A stretch of DNA of 64,000 nt from CAWAQA01 sp963784065 (GTDB lineage Bacteria; Acidobacteriota; Vicinamibacteria; Vicinamibacterales; UBA2999), in contig CAWAQA010000003.1 in assembly GCA_963784065.1 (NCBI GenBank), forward strand, positions 868,001-932,000. Direction: 5' to 3'. Position 1 is the stretch's first letter. Each line of letters starts with the position of its first letter. The notes below the pieces were generated by a model, which was not told where the DNA came from, made no database searches, and was given only the letters and a program-made list of their open reading frames with translations. A program made the translations under genes and the position numbers. This document shows, one piece after another, positions 12,538 through 22,511 of this stretch.

Positions 12538-13533
12538 CTACGATCCGGTCTTGTCCACCAGCCGCATCATGTCTGCCGGGTAGCGGTCACCCGCCACCGC
12601 ACCCGGCGCGAAGAGCGCGTCGAGCTCGGTCATTTCGTCCACGCCGAGCCGGATGGACGCGGCGGCGACGTTCTCCTCGATGTAGGTCCGCCGTTTCGTA
12701 CCGGGAATCGGCACGATGTCGTCGCCCTGGCCGAGCAGCCAGGCGAGGGACAGCTGCGCCGGCGTGCAGCCCTGGCGCGCCGCAATCCGTCCGAGCGCAC
12801 TGACCAGCGTGACGTTTCGCTCGAGGTTGTCCCCCATGAACCGGGGCACGCGGCGGCGCAGATCGTCGGCGGGCAGCCCATCGATCCCGGTCACGGTGCC
12901 CGCGAGGAAGCCGCGACCGATGGGGCTGAACGGCACGAATCCGATCCCGAGCTCGCGGCACGCCGGCAGCACGGACGCTTCCGGCTCCCGGAACCACAGC
13001 GAGTACTCGCTCTGCACGGCCGTGATCGGATGAACGGCATGTCCGCGCCGGATCGACGCCGGCGAGGCCTCCGACAACCCGATGAACCTGACCTTCCCGT
13101 CGGCGACGAGCTGCGCCATCGCACCAACGCTGTCTTCAATCGGCGTCGCCGGGTCGACGCGGTGAAGGTAATAGAGATCGATGACGTCGGTATTCAAGCG
13201 GCTCAAGCTTGCCTCGCACGCGGCGCGGATGTACGCGGGCGAGCCGTCGATGCCGACCGCTTTCTCTGCGGCCGCCGGCACTATCCCGCACTTGGTCGCC
13301 AGGACGATGCCGGTGCGCCGCGGCCCGAGCGCGCGGCCGACGAGCCGCTCGTTCTCGCCCTTCCCGTAGACATCGGCTGTGTCGAAGAAGGTCACGCCCA
13401 GGTCGAGCGCGCGATGCACGGTGCGAATGGATTCTTCGTCGTCTCTCGTGCCGTAGGACTGCGACATGCCCATGCAGCCCAGACCGATCGACGACACGGT
13501 CACCCCCCCGACTCCGAGCGTCCGTATTTGCAT
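12538..13533 (-). CDS. Aldo/keto reductase
   Basis: 331 residues, intact. The catalytic tetrad is visible: Asp and Tyr in FFDTADVYGKGENE, Lys in IVLATKCG and His in YYLHRVD. The C-terminal NADPH-binding segment reads IPIPGTKRRTYIEENV. The sequence resembles the AKR13 / YakC-type subgroup that opens with a GLGCMGMS segment. It reduces aldehydes or ketones with NADPH; the true substrate is unknown. It stands alone between two repeat tracts, so no operon partner is evident. Confidence 0.92.
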   Translation of the reverse strand: MQIRTLGVGGVTVSSIGLGCMGMSQSYGTRDDEESIRTVHRALDLGVTFFDTADVYGKGENERLVGRALGPRRTGIVLATKCGIVPAAAEKAVGIDGSPAYIRAACEASLSRLNTDVIDLYYLHRVDPATPIEDSVGAMAQLVADGKVRFIGLSEASPASIRRGHAVHPITAVQSEYSLWFREPEASVLPACRELGIGFVPFSPIGRGFLAGTVTGIDGLPADDLRRRVPRFMGDNLERNVTLVSALGRIAARQGCTPAQLSLAWLLGQGDDIVPIPGTKRRTYIEENVAAASIRLGVDEMTELDALFAPGAVAGDRYPADMMRLVDKTGS

Positions 13534-13544
13534 CCAGCCATCAT

Positions 13545-13606
13545 AGGCGGACCTGCAGAGGCGGACGTGCAGAGGCGGACCTGAAGGTCCGCCTCTACGG
13601 CTCGGA
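13545..13606. repeat. Triplicated AGGCGGACCTGCAG units with terminal palindrome
   Basis: Three near-identical units (AGGCGGACCTGC, AGGCGGACGTGC, AGGCGGACCTGA) are followed by the reverse complement AGGTCCGCCTC, so the last unit forms GAGGCGGACCTGAAGGTCCGCCTC. It lies between the start of the aldo/keto reductase and the end of the DUF1499 gene. A related GACCTGAAGGTCCGC core recurs at 49731-49745. Confidence 0.75.
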
Positions 13607-14120
13607 CACGCGCGCGCGAAAGGCGGCCGCGAAGGTCCGGATGCGCTGCGCGTTCGCGCCGAGGTCGCCGCGCCCGACGCGCGATTTCGAGCGGATGTCC
13701 ATGCGCGATCCCCTTATGCGGATCACGATGTCGTCCTTGAAGCGGAACCAGAAGGTCGTGTCCACCGCTTCGATGATCCCGCCCGCTCGATCGACGGCGA
13801 CGACGTCCCATCCCAAATCGCGCACCAGCGCGGCCGCTTCGTCGAGCGCGCGCGCAGGCGGCACGCTGAGGACGAGCGGGAGAATGTCGGGATACGCGCG
13901 GCGCTGCTGCGGCGGCTGCGATCGGACCGTCATATTCGGGCGGACTCACTCGACCGGTCCGGAGCGGAAGCAGCGCCGAGAATTGAGGCGGATCGTCAGG
14001 GTCGGTCGTGATGTCGTGGATCGACGGCACACCCCGCCTGGACAGCAACTGCCCCACGGCCGCGGACACTCCGGCAACCGCGCGTTTCATGATGCCGCGT
14101 CGGCCGGACCGTGTGAGCAA
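13595..14120 (-). CDS. DUF1499 family protein, frameshifted, start uncertain
   Basis: The C-terminal 110 residues (RRAYPDILPLVLSVPPARAL, FWFRFKDDIVIRIRGSRMDI, SKSRVGRGDLGANAQRIRTF) match DUF1499, a family of unknown function often anchored in the membrane. The N-terminal part (RRGVPSIHDITTDPDDPPQF, then ALLPLRTG) lies in another frame, so one indel near 13930 splits the gene. Upstream of 14120 a hydrophobic LLLAALL continues in frame, so the true start may be slightly higher, and more indels there hide the membrane segment. Function unknown. Confidence 0.65.
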
Positions 14121-14518
14121 TGCCGCGAGCAGAAGGTGCGCATCAGGCCCATGATGTCATTGTCACGCTGGCGGCGCACCTTGATGGTCGCGGCGCCGGC
14201 AGCGAATTCGGACTTGGTTCAGCGCCGACTCGACCGCGTTGAGCTCTGCCGCCATACCGGTAGCGACTTACATAACCTGCGGTCAATGTGGCACGCGACG
14301 CGGCTTTGCTCCGGCAACGTCATTAACGTTGGATGACGTTCATGGACCCGTGCGGCGCGGGACCAGTGCCGGCGTTCGTCCGTCAGGACAGCAAACGACC
14401 ATGCGGCGCCACGCTGTCACCTCGCGTCCGAGCCGTGGCTGCTCGGCAGACGCGATTCAGCCGATCCACATGATGCGGGCACGTCGGTTGCTTCGTCGCC
14501 TTTCGAACAGGCGGTTTC
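14121..14518. other. Spacer with no convincing gene
   Basis: Roughly 400 bases. The first 130 bases may hold the lost N-terminal codons of the DUF1499 gene on the minus strand (a frame reading EFAAGAATIKVRRQRDNDIMG is visible at about 14150-14215). The remainder, up to the subtilase ATG, has no frame with recognisable protein similarity. The A/T-richer part near 14265-14335 (TTACATAACCTGCGG, ACGTCATTAACGTTGGATGACGTTC) contains an ACGT-flanked dyad and could be the divergent promoter region. Confidence 0.4.
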
Positions 14519-16372
14519 ATGATGGTCGTAAAAGACGTGCGTCAGGCGGCGACGTTCCTGCGATTGCTCGCAGCGGTGCTCATCATCGCCGCGCTGGGCA
14601 AGCCGGCATCGGCACAGCTCGAGCCGCCGCCCGCCTCGTTGTCGAAACTCGATCCGCTCCTGCAGCAGCGGCTGTCTCTTCCAGCCGGACGGTCACCCAT
14701 CATCGTGCGGGCGGTGAACGCCTCATCGCTTCCGTTGCTCGTCCCGATCATCCGTGAGGCCGGCGGGACGCTCGGCCATCCGCTCCCGATCATCGACGCC
14801 CACGCCGCCGACGTACCGCACACGTTGGTGCCGGTGCTCGCGAGCAATCCCCTTGTCCGGCGGCTCTCGCTGGATCGACTCGTGGTCGGCGCGCTCGACC
14901 GAACCGGCCCCACGGTTGGCGCCACCACCGTCTGGCAGAGTGGCTACAACGGCTCGGGCGTCGGCGTCGCCGTGATTGATTCGGGAATCACGTCATGGCA
15001 TGACGACCTGACCGATTCGCGCGGCACAGCGCAACGCGTGGACCAGTTCGTGGACTTCGTCAACGGACGTTTGACGCCCTACGACGACCACGGCCACGGA
15101 ACACACGTGGCCGGAATCGTCGCCGGCAATGGATTCGATTCCGCCGGGAGTCGATCGGGCATCGCACCCGCCGCGCACCTGATCGTGCTCAAGGGTACTC
15201 GACGGGGCCGGAAAGGGACGCATCAGCGACGTCATCGCGGCATTGGGCTATGTCGTCGCGCACCGGGACACCCTCGACATCGGCGTCGTCAACCTGTCGG
15301 TGGCCACGGGCGTGTATGAGTCCTACAACCTCGATCCGCTCACGCTGGCGGCACAGCACGCCGTCAAGGCGGGCATCGTCGTCGTCGCGGCGGCCGGGAA
15401 CAACGGCCGCGACCAGCAGGGCCGCGTGCATTACGGCGGGATCACGGCGCCGGGCAACGCACCATGGGTGATCACCGCCGGCGCATCCAGCCACATGGGA
15501 AGCACCGCCCGCGGCGACGACACGATTGCCGCGTTCAGCTCCCGAGGCCCGGCCGCCGTGGACCATCTGGCCAAGCCCGACGTCGTCGCACCGGGCGTGG
15601 GGATTGGATCGCTGAGCGATCCGAATAGTGCTCTCTATACGGCCAGGTCCCGCTACCTGCTCGCCGGCACCGTGCCGACCTCCTATCTGCCGTATCTCAG
15701 CCTGAGCGGGACGAGCATGGCGACGCCCGTTGTCAGCGCCACGGTCGCGCTGATGCTCCAGGCGAACCCTTCGCTGACGCCGAATCAGGTCAAGGCGATC
15801 CTCCAGTACACGTCCGAGGTACATCCCGCCTACAACCCGCTGACGCAAGGCGCCGGCTTCCTGAATGCGAAAGGTGCCGTGGAACTGGCGCGTTTCCTCC
15901 GCGCGCCGGCAAGTTCCCCTATCCCTCGTCCTCACGCTGGGCGGCACGGCTCGTCTGGGGAAACCATCTGGTGCGAGGTGGACGACTCACCGCTGACGCG
16001 AACGCATGGTCTACGAACGTGACGTGGGGTGCGGCCCCGACGGCGGCTGGACAGCATATCGATTGGGGCGTGATCTGCTCCACCGCGAACTGCGTCGCCG
16101 GCAGTGGAACGCCGAACCGCTGGGGAGCCACCTGCGCCAACAGCACGTGCAGCAGCGTCACCTGGGGCGTGGGCTCGCAGAACGTCGTTTGGGGATCGAC
16201 GTGCGGAGGCGCCGATTGCTCGGAACCGTGGACCATTGGCGTCACCGGCTATCCACTTTCCGGCACTGAGGGGACCGCCGTCGTCTGGGGCACGACCAAC
16301 GGGGCTGCGGTGGTGTGGGGCACGAGCTGCAGCGACCCGAGTTGCGAGCCGGTGATCTGGAACAACCCGTAA
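14519..16372 (+). CDS. Secreted subtilisin-like (S8) serine peptidase with Trp-Gly repeat tail, two frameshifts
   Basis: Signal peptide ends near GKPASAQ. The prodomain-like region is followed by the catalytic triad: Asp in VGVAVIDSGITSWH, His in DDHGHGTHVAGIVAG and Ser in LSLSGTSMATPVVSATV, with the oxyanion Asn in AAAGNNGRD. An extra G near 15196 and an indel near 15905 break the frame. After repair the protein runs to 16372 with a C-terminal tail of about 120 residues holding seven VxWG/xxWG units, often followed by a Cys pair (GVICSTANC, GATCANSTC, GSTCGGADC, GTSCSDPSC). Likely an extracellular protease; the tail may bind or cross-link at the surface. Confidence 0.85.
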
Positions 16373-16655
16373 CGACGATGCGCGCCTCGGCTTCGACTGC
16401 CGTCCGGACGGTTGCGGCTGCGAAGACCGGCGAAGCCTGTCGGCGCGCGCTCGCTGGTTGCCGCCGTCGCGAGCCTCGGGAAGGCGAGCCCGGCGTAGTC
16501 GGGTGCGAGTGCGGCGTCATGCGGGTTCGCGACGCCGCGATTCCTTCGCGTGAACCGGGAGGGCGCAGACACTCGTTTTTCAGGCGGAATCCAGCCGGAA
16601 CATACGCGCGACCGACTCCAGCAACCGGTGTATAGTCGCCTCTCGGAGGCCGCTG

Positions 16656-17733
16656 ATGAGACGTTCATTCACCCTGCCGGGGTTGATCGCGAGCTTCGTC
16701 ACGCTTGCCGCATGTTCTGGCGAACCCCCGGCGCAGTCGACTGAGCCGGCGGAGAATCTCGCGTCTGTCGCCGAGCCCGCACCGCGAGGCCGCGTCTACG
16801 TCACCAACGAAACCTCTGGCGACCTCAGCGTGATCGACGTCGCAACCGAGCGCGTTGTCGCCACGATTCCGCTCGGCAAGCGGCCGCGCGGCGTGCGCGT
16901 GAGCCCCGACCACTCGACGTTGTACGTCGCGCTGAGCGGCTCGCCCATCGCGCCTCCGGGCGTGGACGAGGAGTCGCTGCCGCCCGCCGACAAGAAGGCC
17001 GACGGCATCGGCGTGGTGGACGTCAAGACCGGCACGCTGCTTCGCGTCATGCCGGGCGGCTCCGATCCCGAGCAGCTCGCCGTGAGCGCCGACGGCCGCT
17101 GGCTCTTCGTCGCCAACGAAGACGTCGGCGAGACGAGCGTGATCGACTCGAGCGACGGCAAGGTCATCGCCACGATCAAAGTGGGCGGCGAACCGGAGGG
17201 CGTGGACATGCGGCCGGACGGCAAGGTCGTCTACGTCACGTCGGAGGAAGACAGCGAAGTCTTCGTCATCGACGCGGTCCAGCCGAAACTGATCACGAAG
17301 TTCGCCGTCGGGCCGCGTCCGCGATCCACCGGGTTCCTGCCCGACAGCACGCGCGCGTATGTCGGCTCGGAGAACGGCTCGTCGATTTCCGTCGTCGACG
17401 CGATGACGCACAAGGTCATCGAGACGATTCCGCTCACCGGTCAGGTCGTGCGCCCGATGGGGGTGATCGCCTCGCAGCGACGGCCGCCAGGTGTTCGTGT
17501 CGACCGGGCGCGGCAAATCTGTTGTGACGATCGACACCGCCACCAACAAGCCGATCGGCGTGGTCGAGGTGGGCGAACGTCCGTGGGGCATCGCCGCCTC
17601 GGCCGACGGAAGGACCGTCTTCACGGCCAATGGGCCGTCAAATGACGTGTCGTTCGTGGATGTCGCCAGCGGGACCGTCACCGCCCGGGTGAAGGTGGGC
17701 GATCGCCCGTGGGGGGTTGCGTTCGTTCCGTAG
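16656..17733 (+). CDS. YVTN-repeat beta-propeller lipoprotein, one frameshift
   Basis: A lipoprotein signal with lipobox LAAC precedes a run of about seven propeller blades of the YncE/YVTN type (GRVYVTNETSGDLSVIDVAT, RWLFVANEDVGETSVIDSSD, KVVYVTSEEDSEVFVIDAV). An indel near 17480 shifts the frame; the last 80 residues (QVFVSTGRGKSVVTIDTAT to WGVAFVP) continue at once. Such proteins are exported and bind partners or small ligands; no enzymatic residue is evident. It lies directly upstream of the cytochrome c/Vgb-like gene on the same strand with about 90 bases between, so they may be cotranscribed. Confidence 0.82.
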
Positions 17734-17825
17734 GACCGCGAAAAAGACCGTTTGCCATCATGGCCGCGCCAGAGGTACCATCCGACGGTCTACACGTCGG
17801 CGGTTACAGATCGAGGAGGGGAACG

Positions 17826-19100
17826 ATGAGAAAGGGAGCACTCCTGGCACTGATCGGGGCTGCTGTGTTCGGCTCGATGCTTTCGACCCGAGTCGTGGGT
17901 CAGGGCGGCCAGCAGCAGCAGGCTCAGTTGCCCGACGGCGCTGGCAAGGAGGCCGTGCAGGCCACCTGCACCAAGTGCCACGGCGTCAACCTGATCACCA
18001 ACTATTGGGGCGACACGCGGCAGGGCTGGGAGACGCTCTTCGGCAGCATGGTGGCGCTGCCCGCCGACCAGAAGGCCACGATTTCGGGCTACCTGTCGAC
18101 GCACTTCCCGGTGAAGCCCGCGACGGCGGCGAAGATCATCCCGGGCCCCGTCCAGGTCACGTTCAAGGAATGGGCGGCGCCCACGCTCGGCCAGCGGCCG
18201 CACGACCCGCTCGCAGCCGCGGACGGCTCGCTGTGGTGGTCCGGTCATTTCGGTCATCGTCTCGGCCGCGTCGACGTGCGCACCGGCGAGGTGAAGGAGT
18301 TCCCGCTGCCGCCCGGCTCGGGCCCGCACGGGCTCATCGATGACAGCCAGGGCAACATCTGGTACACGGGCATCATGAAGCACGTCGTCGGCAAGCTCGA
18401 TCCGAAGACCGGTCAGACCGTCGAGTACCCGGTGCAGAAGGTCCTGCCCGAGGCGCGCGCTCCGCACACGCCGTTCTTCGACCAGAAGGGCAGGCTGTGG
18501 TTCACGCTGCAGTCGGGACACGTCGGGCGCCTCATCCCGTCCAGCGGCGAGATGAAGATCGTGGGCGCTCCGTCGAACAAGCCGGGCGCGCCGACCTACC
18601 CCTACGGCATCCGCATCGACTCGAAGGGCGTTCCCTGGTACGTCGACTTCCGCGGCCCCCGCATCGCGAGCGTCGACCCGGAGACGATGGCGATCAAGGA
18701 GATCACGCTGCCGCACGCCGACTCGCGTCCGCGCCGCATCGCGATCACCTCCGACGACGCCATCTGGTACACCGACTACACGCTCGGCACGATCGGCCGC
18801 TACGACCAGAAGACCGGCCAGATCAAGGAATGGCCGTCACCCGGCGGCACGGGGTCGGAGCCGTACGGCATCGAGACGGTTGGCAGCATCGTCTGGTACA
18901 GTGAGTCGAACGTGCGGCCGAACACGCTGGTGCGCTTCGACCCGGCGACCGAGAAGTTCCAGACCTGGGCGATCCCGTCCGGCGGTCATGTCATTCGCAA
19001 CATGCACGCGTTCAAGAACGGCAACCTCGCGCTCGCCGAGAGCGGCATCAACAAGGTCGCGCTCGCGGAAGTCGCCGGCGGCAACACGCGCACGAACTAG
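17826..19100 (+). CDS. Exported cytochrome c / virginiamycin B lyase-like propeller protein
   Basis: 424 residues from the ATG at 17826, which has AGGAGGGG five bases upstream. Signal peptide to about residue 27 (LIGAAVFGSMLSTRVVG). One CxxCH haem site (ATCTKCHGVN, about residues 49-56) heads a short cytochrome c-like segment, followed from about 105 by a Vgb/SMP-30-type propeller with repeated GxxWYT units (GNIWYTGIMKHVVGKLDP, DAIWYTDYTLGTIGRYD). Vgb cleaves streptogramin B, but most relatives in environmental bacteria are not resistance enzymes. The haem suggests a periplasmic redox role. Followed by a strong terminator. Confidence 0.85.
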   Translation: MRKGALLALIGAAVFGSMLSTRVVGQGGQQQQAQLPDGAGKEAVQATCTKCHGVNLITNYWGDTRQGWETLFGSMVALPADQKATISGYLSTHFPVKPATAAKIIPGPVQVTFKEWAAPTLGQRPHDPLAAADGSLWWSGHFGHRLGRVDVRTGEVKEFPLPPGSGPHGLIDDSQGNIWYTGIMKHVVGKLDPKTGQTVEYPVQKVLPEARAPHTPFFDQKGRLWFTLQSGHVGRLIPSSGEMKIVGAPSNKPGAPTYPYGIRIDSKGVPWYVDFRGPRIASVDPETMAIKEITLPHADSRPRRIAITSDDAIWYTDYTLGTIGRYDQKTGQIKEWPSPGGTGSEPYGIETVGSIVWYSESNVRPNTLVRFDPATEKFQTWAIPSGGHVIRNMHAFKNGNLALAESGINKVALAEVAGGNTRTN

Positions 19101-19135
19101 ACGCACCGTCAGGCTGATCGGCGCTTCGGCGCATC

Positions 19136-19173
19136 CCGCCGCGGGCCTCTCCGGTCCGCGGCGGTTTTTTTTT
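19136..19173 (+). terminator. Rho-independent terminator
   Basis: A perfect 9-bp stem CCGCCGCGG / CCGCGGCGG with an 11-base loop is followed by nine T residues at 19165-19173. It ends transcription of the cytochrome c/propeller gene and lies 25 bases before the next start codon. Confidence 0.92.
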
Positions 19174-19198
19174 GCGGCGTGCTAGATTCAACCCACTC

Positions 19199-19852
19199 AT
19201 GACGACTCACGCGATCCTGACGACGGTCGCGGACCGGCCAGGCATGCTGTACGGGCTGTCCAAGGTCCTCGCCGACCACGAAGCCGACGTCAAGTACGTG
19301 GACATCCACCAGGGCGATCCGCATTCCGAGATCTATTTCGAGTTCATGCTCGATGACGACTCGGCGGAGGCCGTGCTGAACGACCTGCGCGCGGTCGCCG
19401 GCGTCGCGCGCGCGGAGGAGACGCCGACCTTCGGCAAGATCTACGGCAAGCGCATCATCGTCATGGGCGGCGGGGCGCAGGTGGGCATGGTGGCGATGGG
19501 CGCGATCGCCGAGGCCGACCGGCACAACATCCGCGGCGAGCGCATCTCGATCGACACGATCCCGCTGGTCGGCGAGCACGAGCTCGCGGCGGCGGTGCGC
19601 GCGACGGCCCGGCTCCCCCGGGTCAAGCTGCTGGTGCTGGCCGGCGCGCTGATGGGCGGCGAAATCACCACCGCGGTGGAGGACGTCCGGAAGAGTGGCC
19701 TGCGCGTGATCTCGCTGAACATGGCGGGCAGCGTCCCCGACGCCGCCGACCTCGTGGTCAGCGACCCGGTCCAGGCGGGGGTGATGGCGGTGATGGCGGT
19801 CGCGGACACCGCGCGCTTCGACTTGATGCGACAGTTGAAGAGGCGGTACTGA
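19199..19852 (+). CDS. ACT-domain protein with C-terminal DUF5612-like domain
   Basis: 217 residues. The first 75 residues are an ACT domain (AILTTVADRPGMLYGLSKVL, then DVKYVDIHQGD), a regulatory fold that usually binds an amino acid. The rest (GKRIIVMGGGAQVGMVAMG, LLVLAGALMGGEITTAVEDV, SLNMAGSVPDAADLVVSDPV) resembles the DUF5612 group. It may sense an amino acid and bind a nucleotide or sugar-phosphate, judged from the Gly-rich segment, but the function is not known. It starts just after the terminator and converges on the dehydrogenase gene. Confidence 0.75.
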   Translation: MTTHAILTTVADRPGMLYGLSKVLADHEADVKYVDIHQGDPHSEIYFEFMLDDDSAEAVLNDLRAVAGVARAEETPTFGKIYGKRIIVMGGGAQVGMVAMGAIAEADRHNIRGERISIDTIPLVGEHELAAAVRATARLPRVKLLVLAGALMGGEITTAVEDVRKSGLRVISLNMAGSVPDAADLVVSDPVQAGVMAVMAVADTARFDLMRQLKRRY

Positions 19853-19859
19853 CGAGACG

Positions 19860-20711
<852 letters not shown>

Positions 20712-20805
20712 GCGACGAGGATATCAGGGGCAGGAGGCAGCGGGCAGCGGGCAGCGGAAGACCGGGTCTTCATCCCCGACGTGAAAATTGTTCTGGCTGG
20801 TTTGC

Positions 20806-22324
20806 TCAGCGGGTCGTGGGACCTGAGTCCGGGACCAACGTCCGGATCATCCCGTCCTGGCGTGTGGTGATGTACAGCTCTCCGTCCCGCCCACGCGAGA
20901 TCTGCAGGTCGGTACGGGCCAGCTTCCCCATCAGCCGTTCGGCAAGGTCCTGGATGGAGACGTCGGTCTGCTTGTCCGCTCGCATCGCGAACGAACAACT
21001 GGATCTCCTCGATCGGCGCGACGGTGCGGGGAATACCATCGTCTGCGGCCTTGAGCGCGGCGATGTCCGCCGCGAACAGGCGGCCTCTCGCGATGTCGCC
21101 GAACACGAACTTGCCGCGCAGCGCCGCCACCCGGCCGTAGTATGGAAAGCCCGCGGAGATCGCCTGCCCCTCGCCGTGGTCGTAAATGGCGAGAGGATAT
21201 GTGAAACCATCCTTCGTCGCGCCACTCAGGATATCTGCCGGCAGCTCGTAGACCTGATTGCCATTGCCGCCGGGGGCGTGCAGCCCGTTGTCGAAGACGC
21301 CCTCGCGCCGCATCCAGCCGTAGTTGCCGCCCTCGCGAACGATGTTGATCTCCTCGATGTTCGAGTTCCCGATGTCAACCGCGAACATCGTTCCGTCGGT
21401 CGGATCCCACGACAACCTGTGCGCGTTGCGGAAGCCGTATGCGTAGATCTCGCCGAAGGTTCCGGGATCCCCGTCGGCGGCGAACTTGTTGATCGGCGGA
21501 ATGGTGTAGTCGCCAATGCCCCTGGTGCCGCGGGACACGGCAGGGCTGCGCGGATCGATGCGCAGGATGGCGCCGAGCAGCGTGTCGAGGCGCTGCGTCT
21601 GCATGACGTTGTAGCCGTGCGGCCCGCCGCCGTTGCTGAAGCCCCAGTCGCCGCCGCCGACGTAGAGCAGCCCGTAGTCGGCAGACCCGGGCTTCGACAG
21701 CGGGTTGAACTCGATGTCTCCGAGGGGGTGGAAATAGTTCTGCACGATGTGACCGAGGCGGAGCATCTCGCGCCGCGCGCCGCTGAAGGTGCCGGCTGAG
21801 GGGCTGCTCGCACGCCACTCGGTCATCACGGTCTGATAGGTGACCTGGTCGGCCGTGAAGCCGGGCGGGATGAAGTTCGGCTTCCCCGGATTGCCCGGTC
21901 CCTGCTCGCCGTGCAGGGTGTAGAACAGCCCGTTGGCGGCGAACTCGGGATGGAACTCGAAGTTCACGAAGCCGCTCTGCAGGCTTCGATAGAATCCGCG
22001 CGGGAAGACGGCAGCCAGGTCCGCGTAGAGGGACGGCTGACCGTTCCCGTCGAGCAGGTACAAGCGGCCGCGCGTATCGTTGGCAAAGCGACGGCCGTCG
22101 GCCAGCTCGCGGACGAAGTTGACCCGCGCCCAGGCGCCGGGGGCGACGTCCTCGCTCGCCGGGCGCAGGCCGCGGGTGTCGGGGAGCCGCGCGACGTCCC
22201 GGATCTCCACCCGCAACCCCTGCTTGGTGATCGGCGCCGGAATCGGGTCGGCCAGCTGCGCCAGGACACCGTGACCCGCGGCGAGCACGACGAGGACGAG
22301 AACAACCACGAGAGCCCGTTTCAA
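20806..22324 (-). CDS. Exported PQQ-type sugar dehydrogenase (GSDH family), one frameshift
   Basis: Signal peptide (ALVVVLVLVVLAAGHGVLAQ) and a six-bladed glucose/sorbosone dehydrogenase propeller. Typical features are the GLLYVGGGDWGFSNGGGPHG calcium/cofactor region and FGEIYAYGFRNAHRLSWDP, whose Arg and His are conserved in PQQ-binding relatives, and IEEINIVREGGNYGW. The frame breaks near 20990 and the C-terminus (DLAERLMGKLARTDLQISRG to DSGPTTR) continues in the next frame. It would oxidise sugars in the periplasm using PQQ; no pqq biosynthesis gene is in the window. Some relatives lack PQQ activity. Confidence 0.8.
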
Positions 22325-22343
22325 GTGAATACCCTCGTTTGAT

Positions 22344-22415
22344 GCCGGGTCCGAAAGGACCCGGCCTGCGAATTCGCATCACACGATGCGCACGGCGGGT
22401 CCTTTCGGACCCGCC
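22344..22415. repeat. Two inverted copies of a GGGTCC hairpin element
   Basis: At 22344-22365 GCCGGGTCCGAAAGGACCCGGC forms a 9-bp stem with a GAAA loop. At 22394-22415 GGCGGGTCCTTTCGGACCCGCC is the same design with a TTTC loop, so the two copies point in opposite directions. The pair lies in the gap between the MBL hydrolase stop and the sugar dehydrogenase start (both minus strand), and could form one larger cruciform. Confidence 0.75.
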
Positions 22416-22511
22416 GTCGCCGCTCAGAATGCGAACCTCGGGCGACGGGCCGTTTCAGCCCCGGCGCCGGGCTGGAACACAGCCCGGAGAGCCCGGAGCC
22501 CGAAACACCTG

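Noticed and set aside
17826..19100. Antibiotic (streptogramin) resistance lyase
   Set aside because: Only the propeller is shared; the haem site, export signal and lack of a resistance context argue against it.
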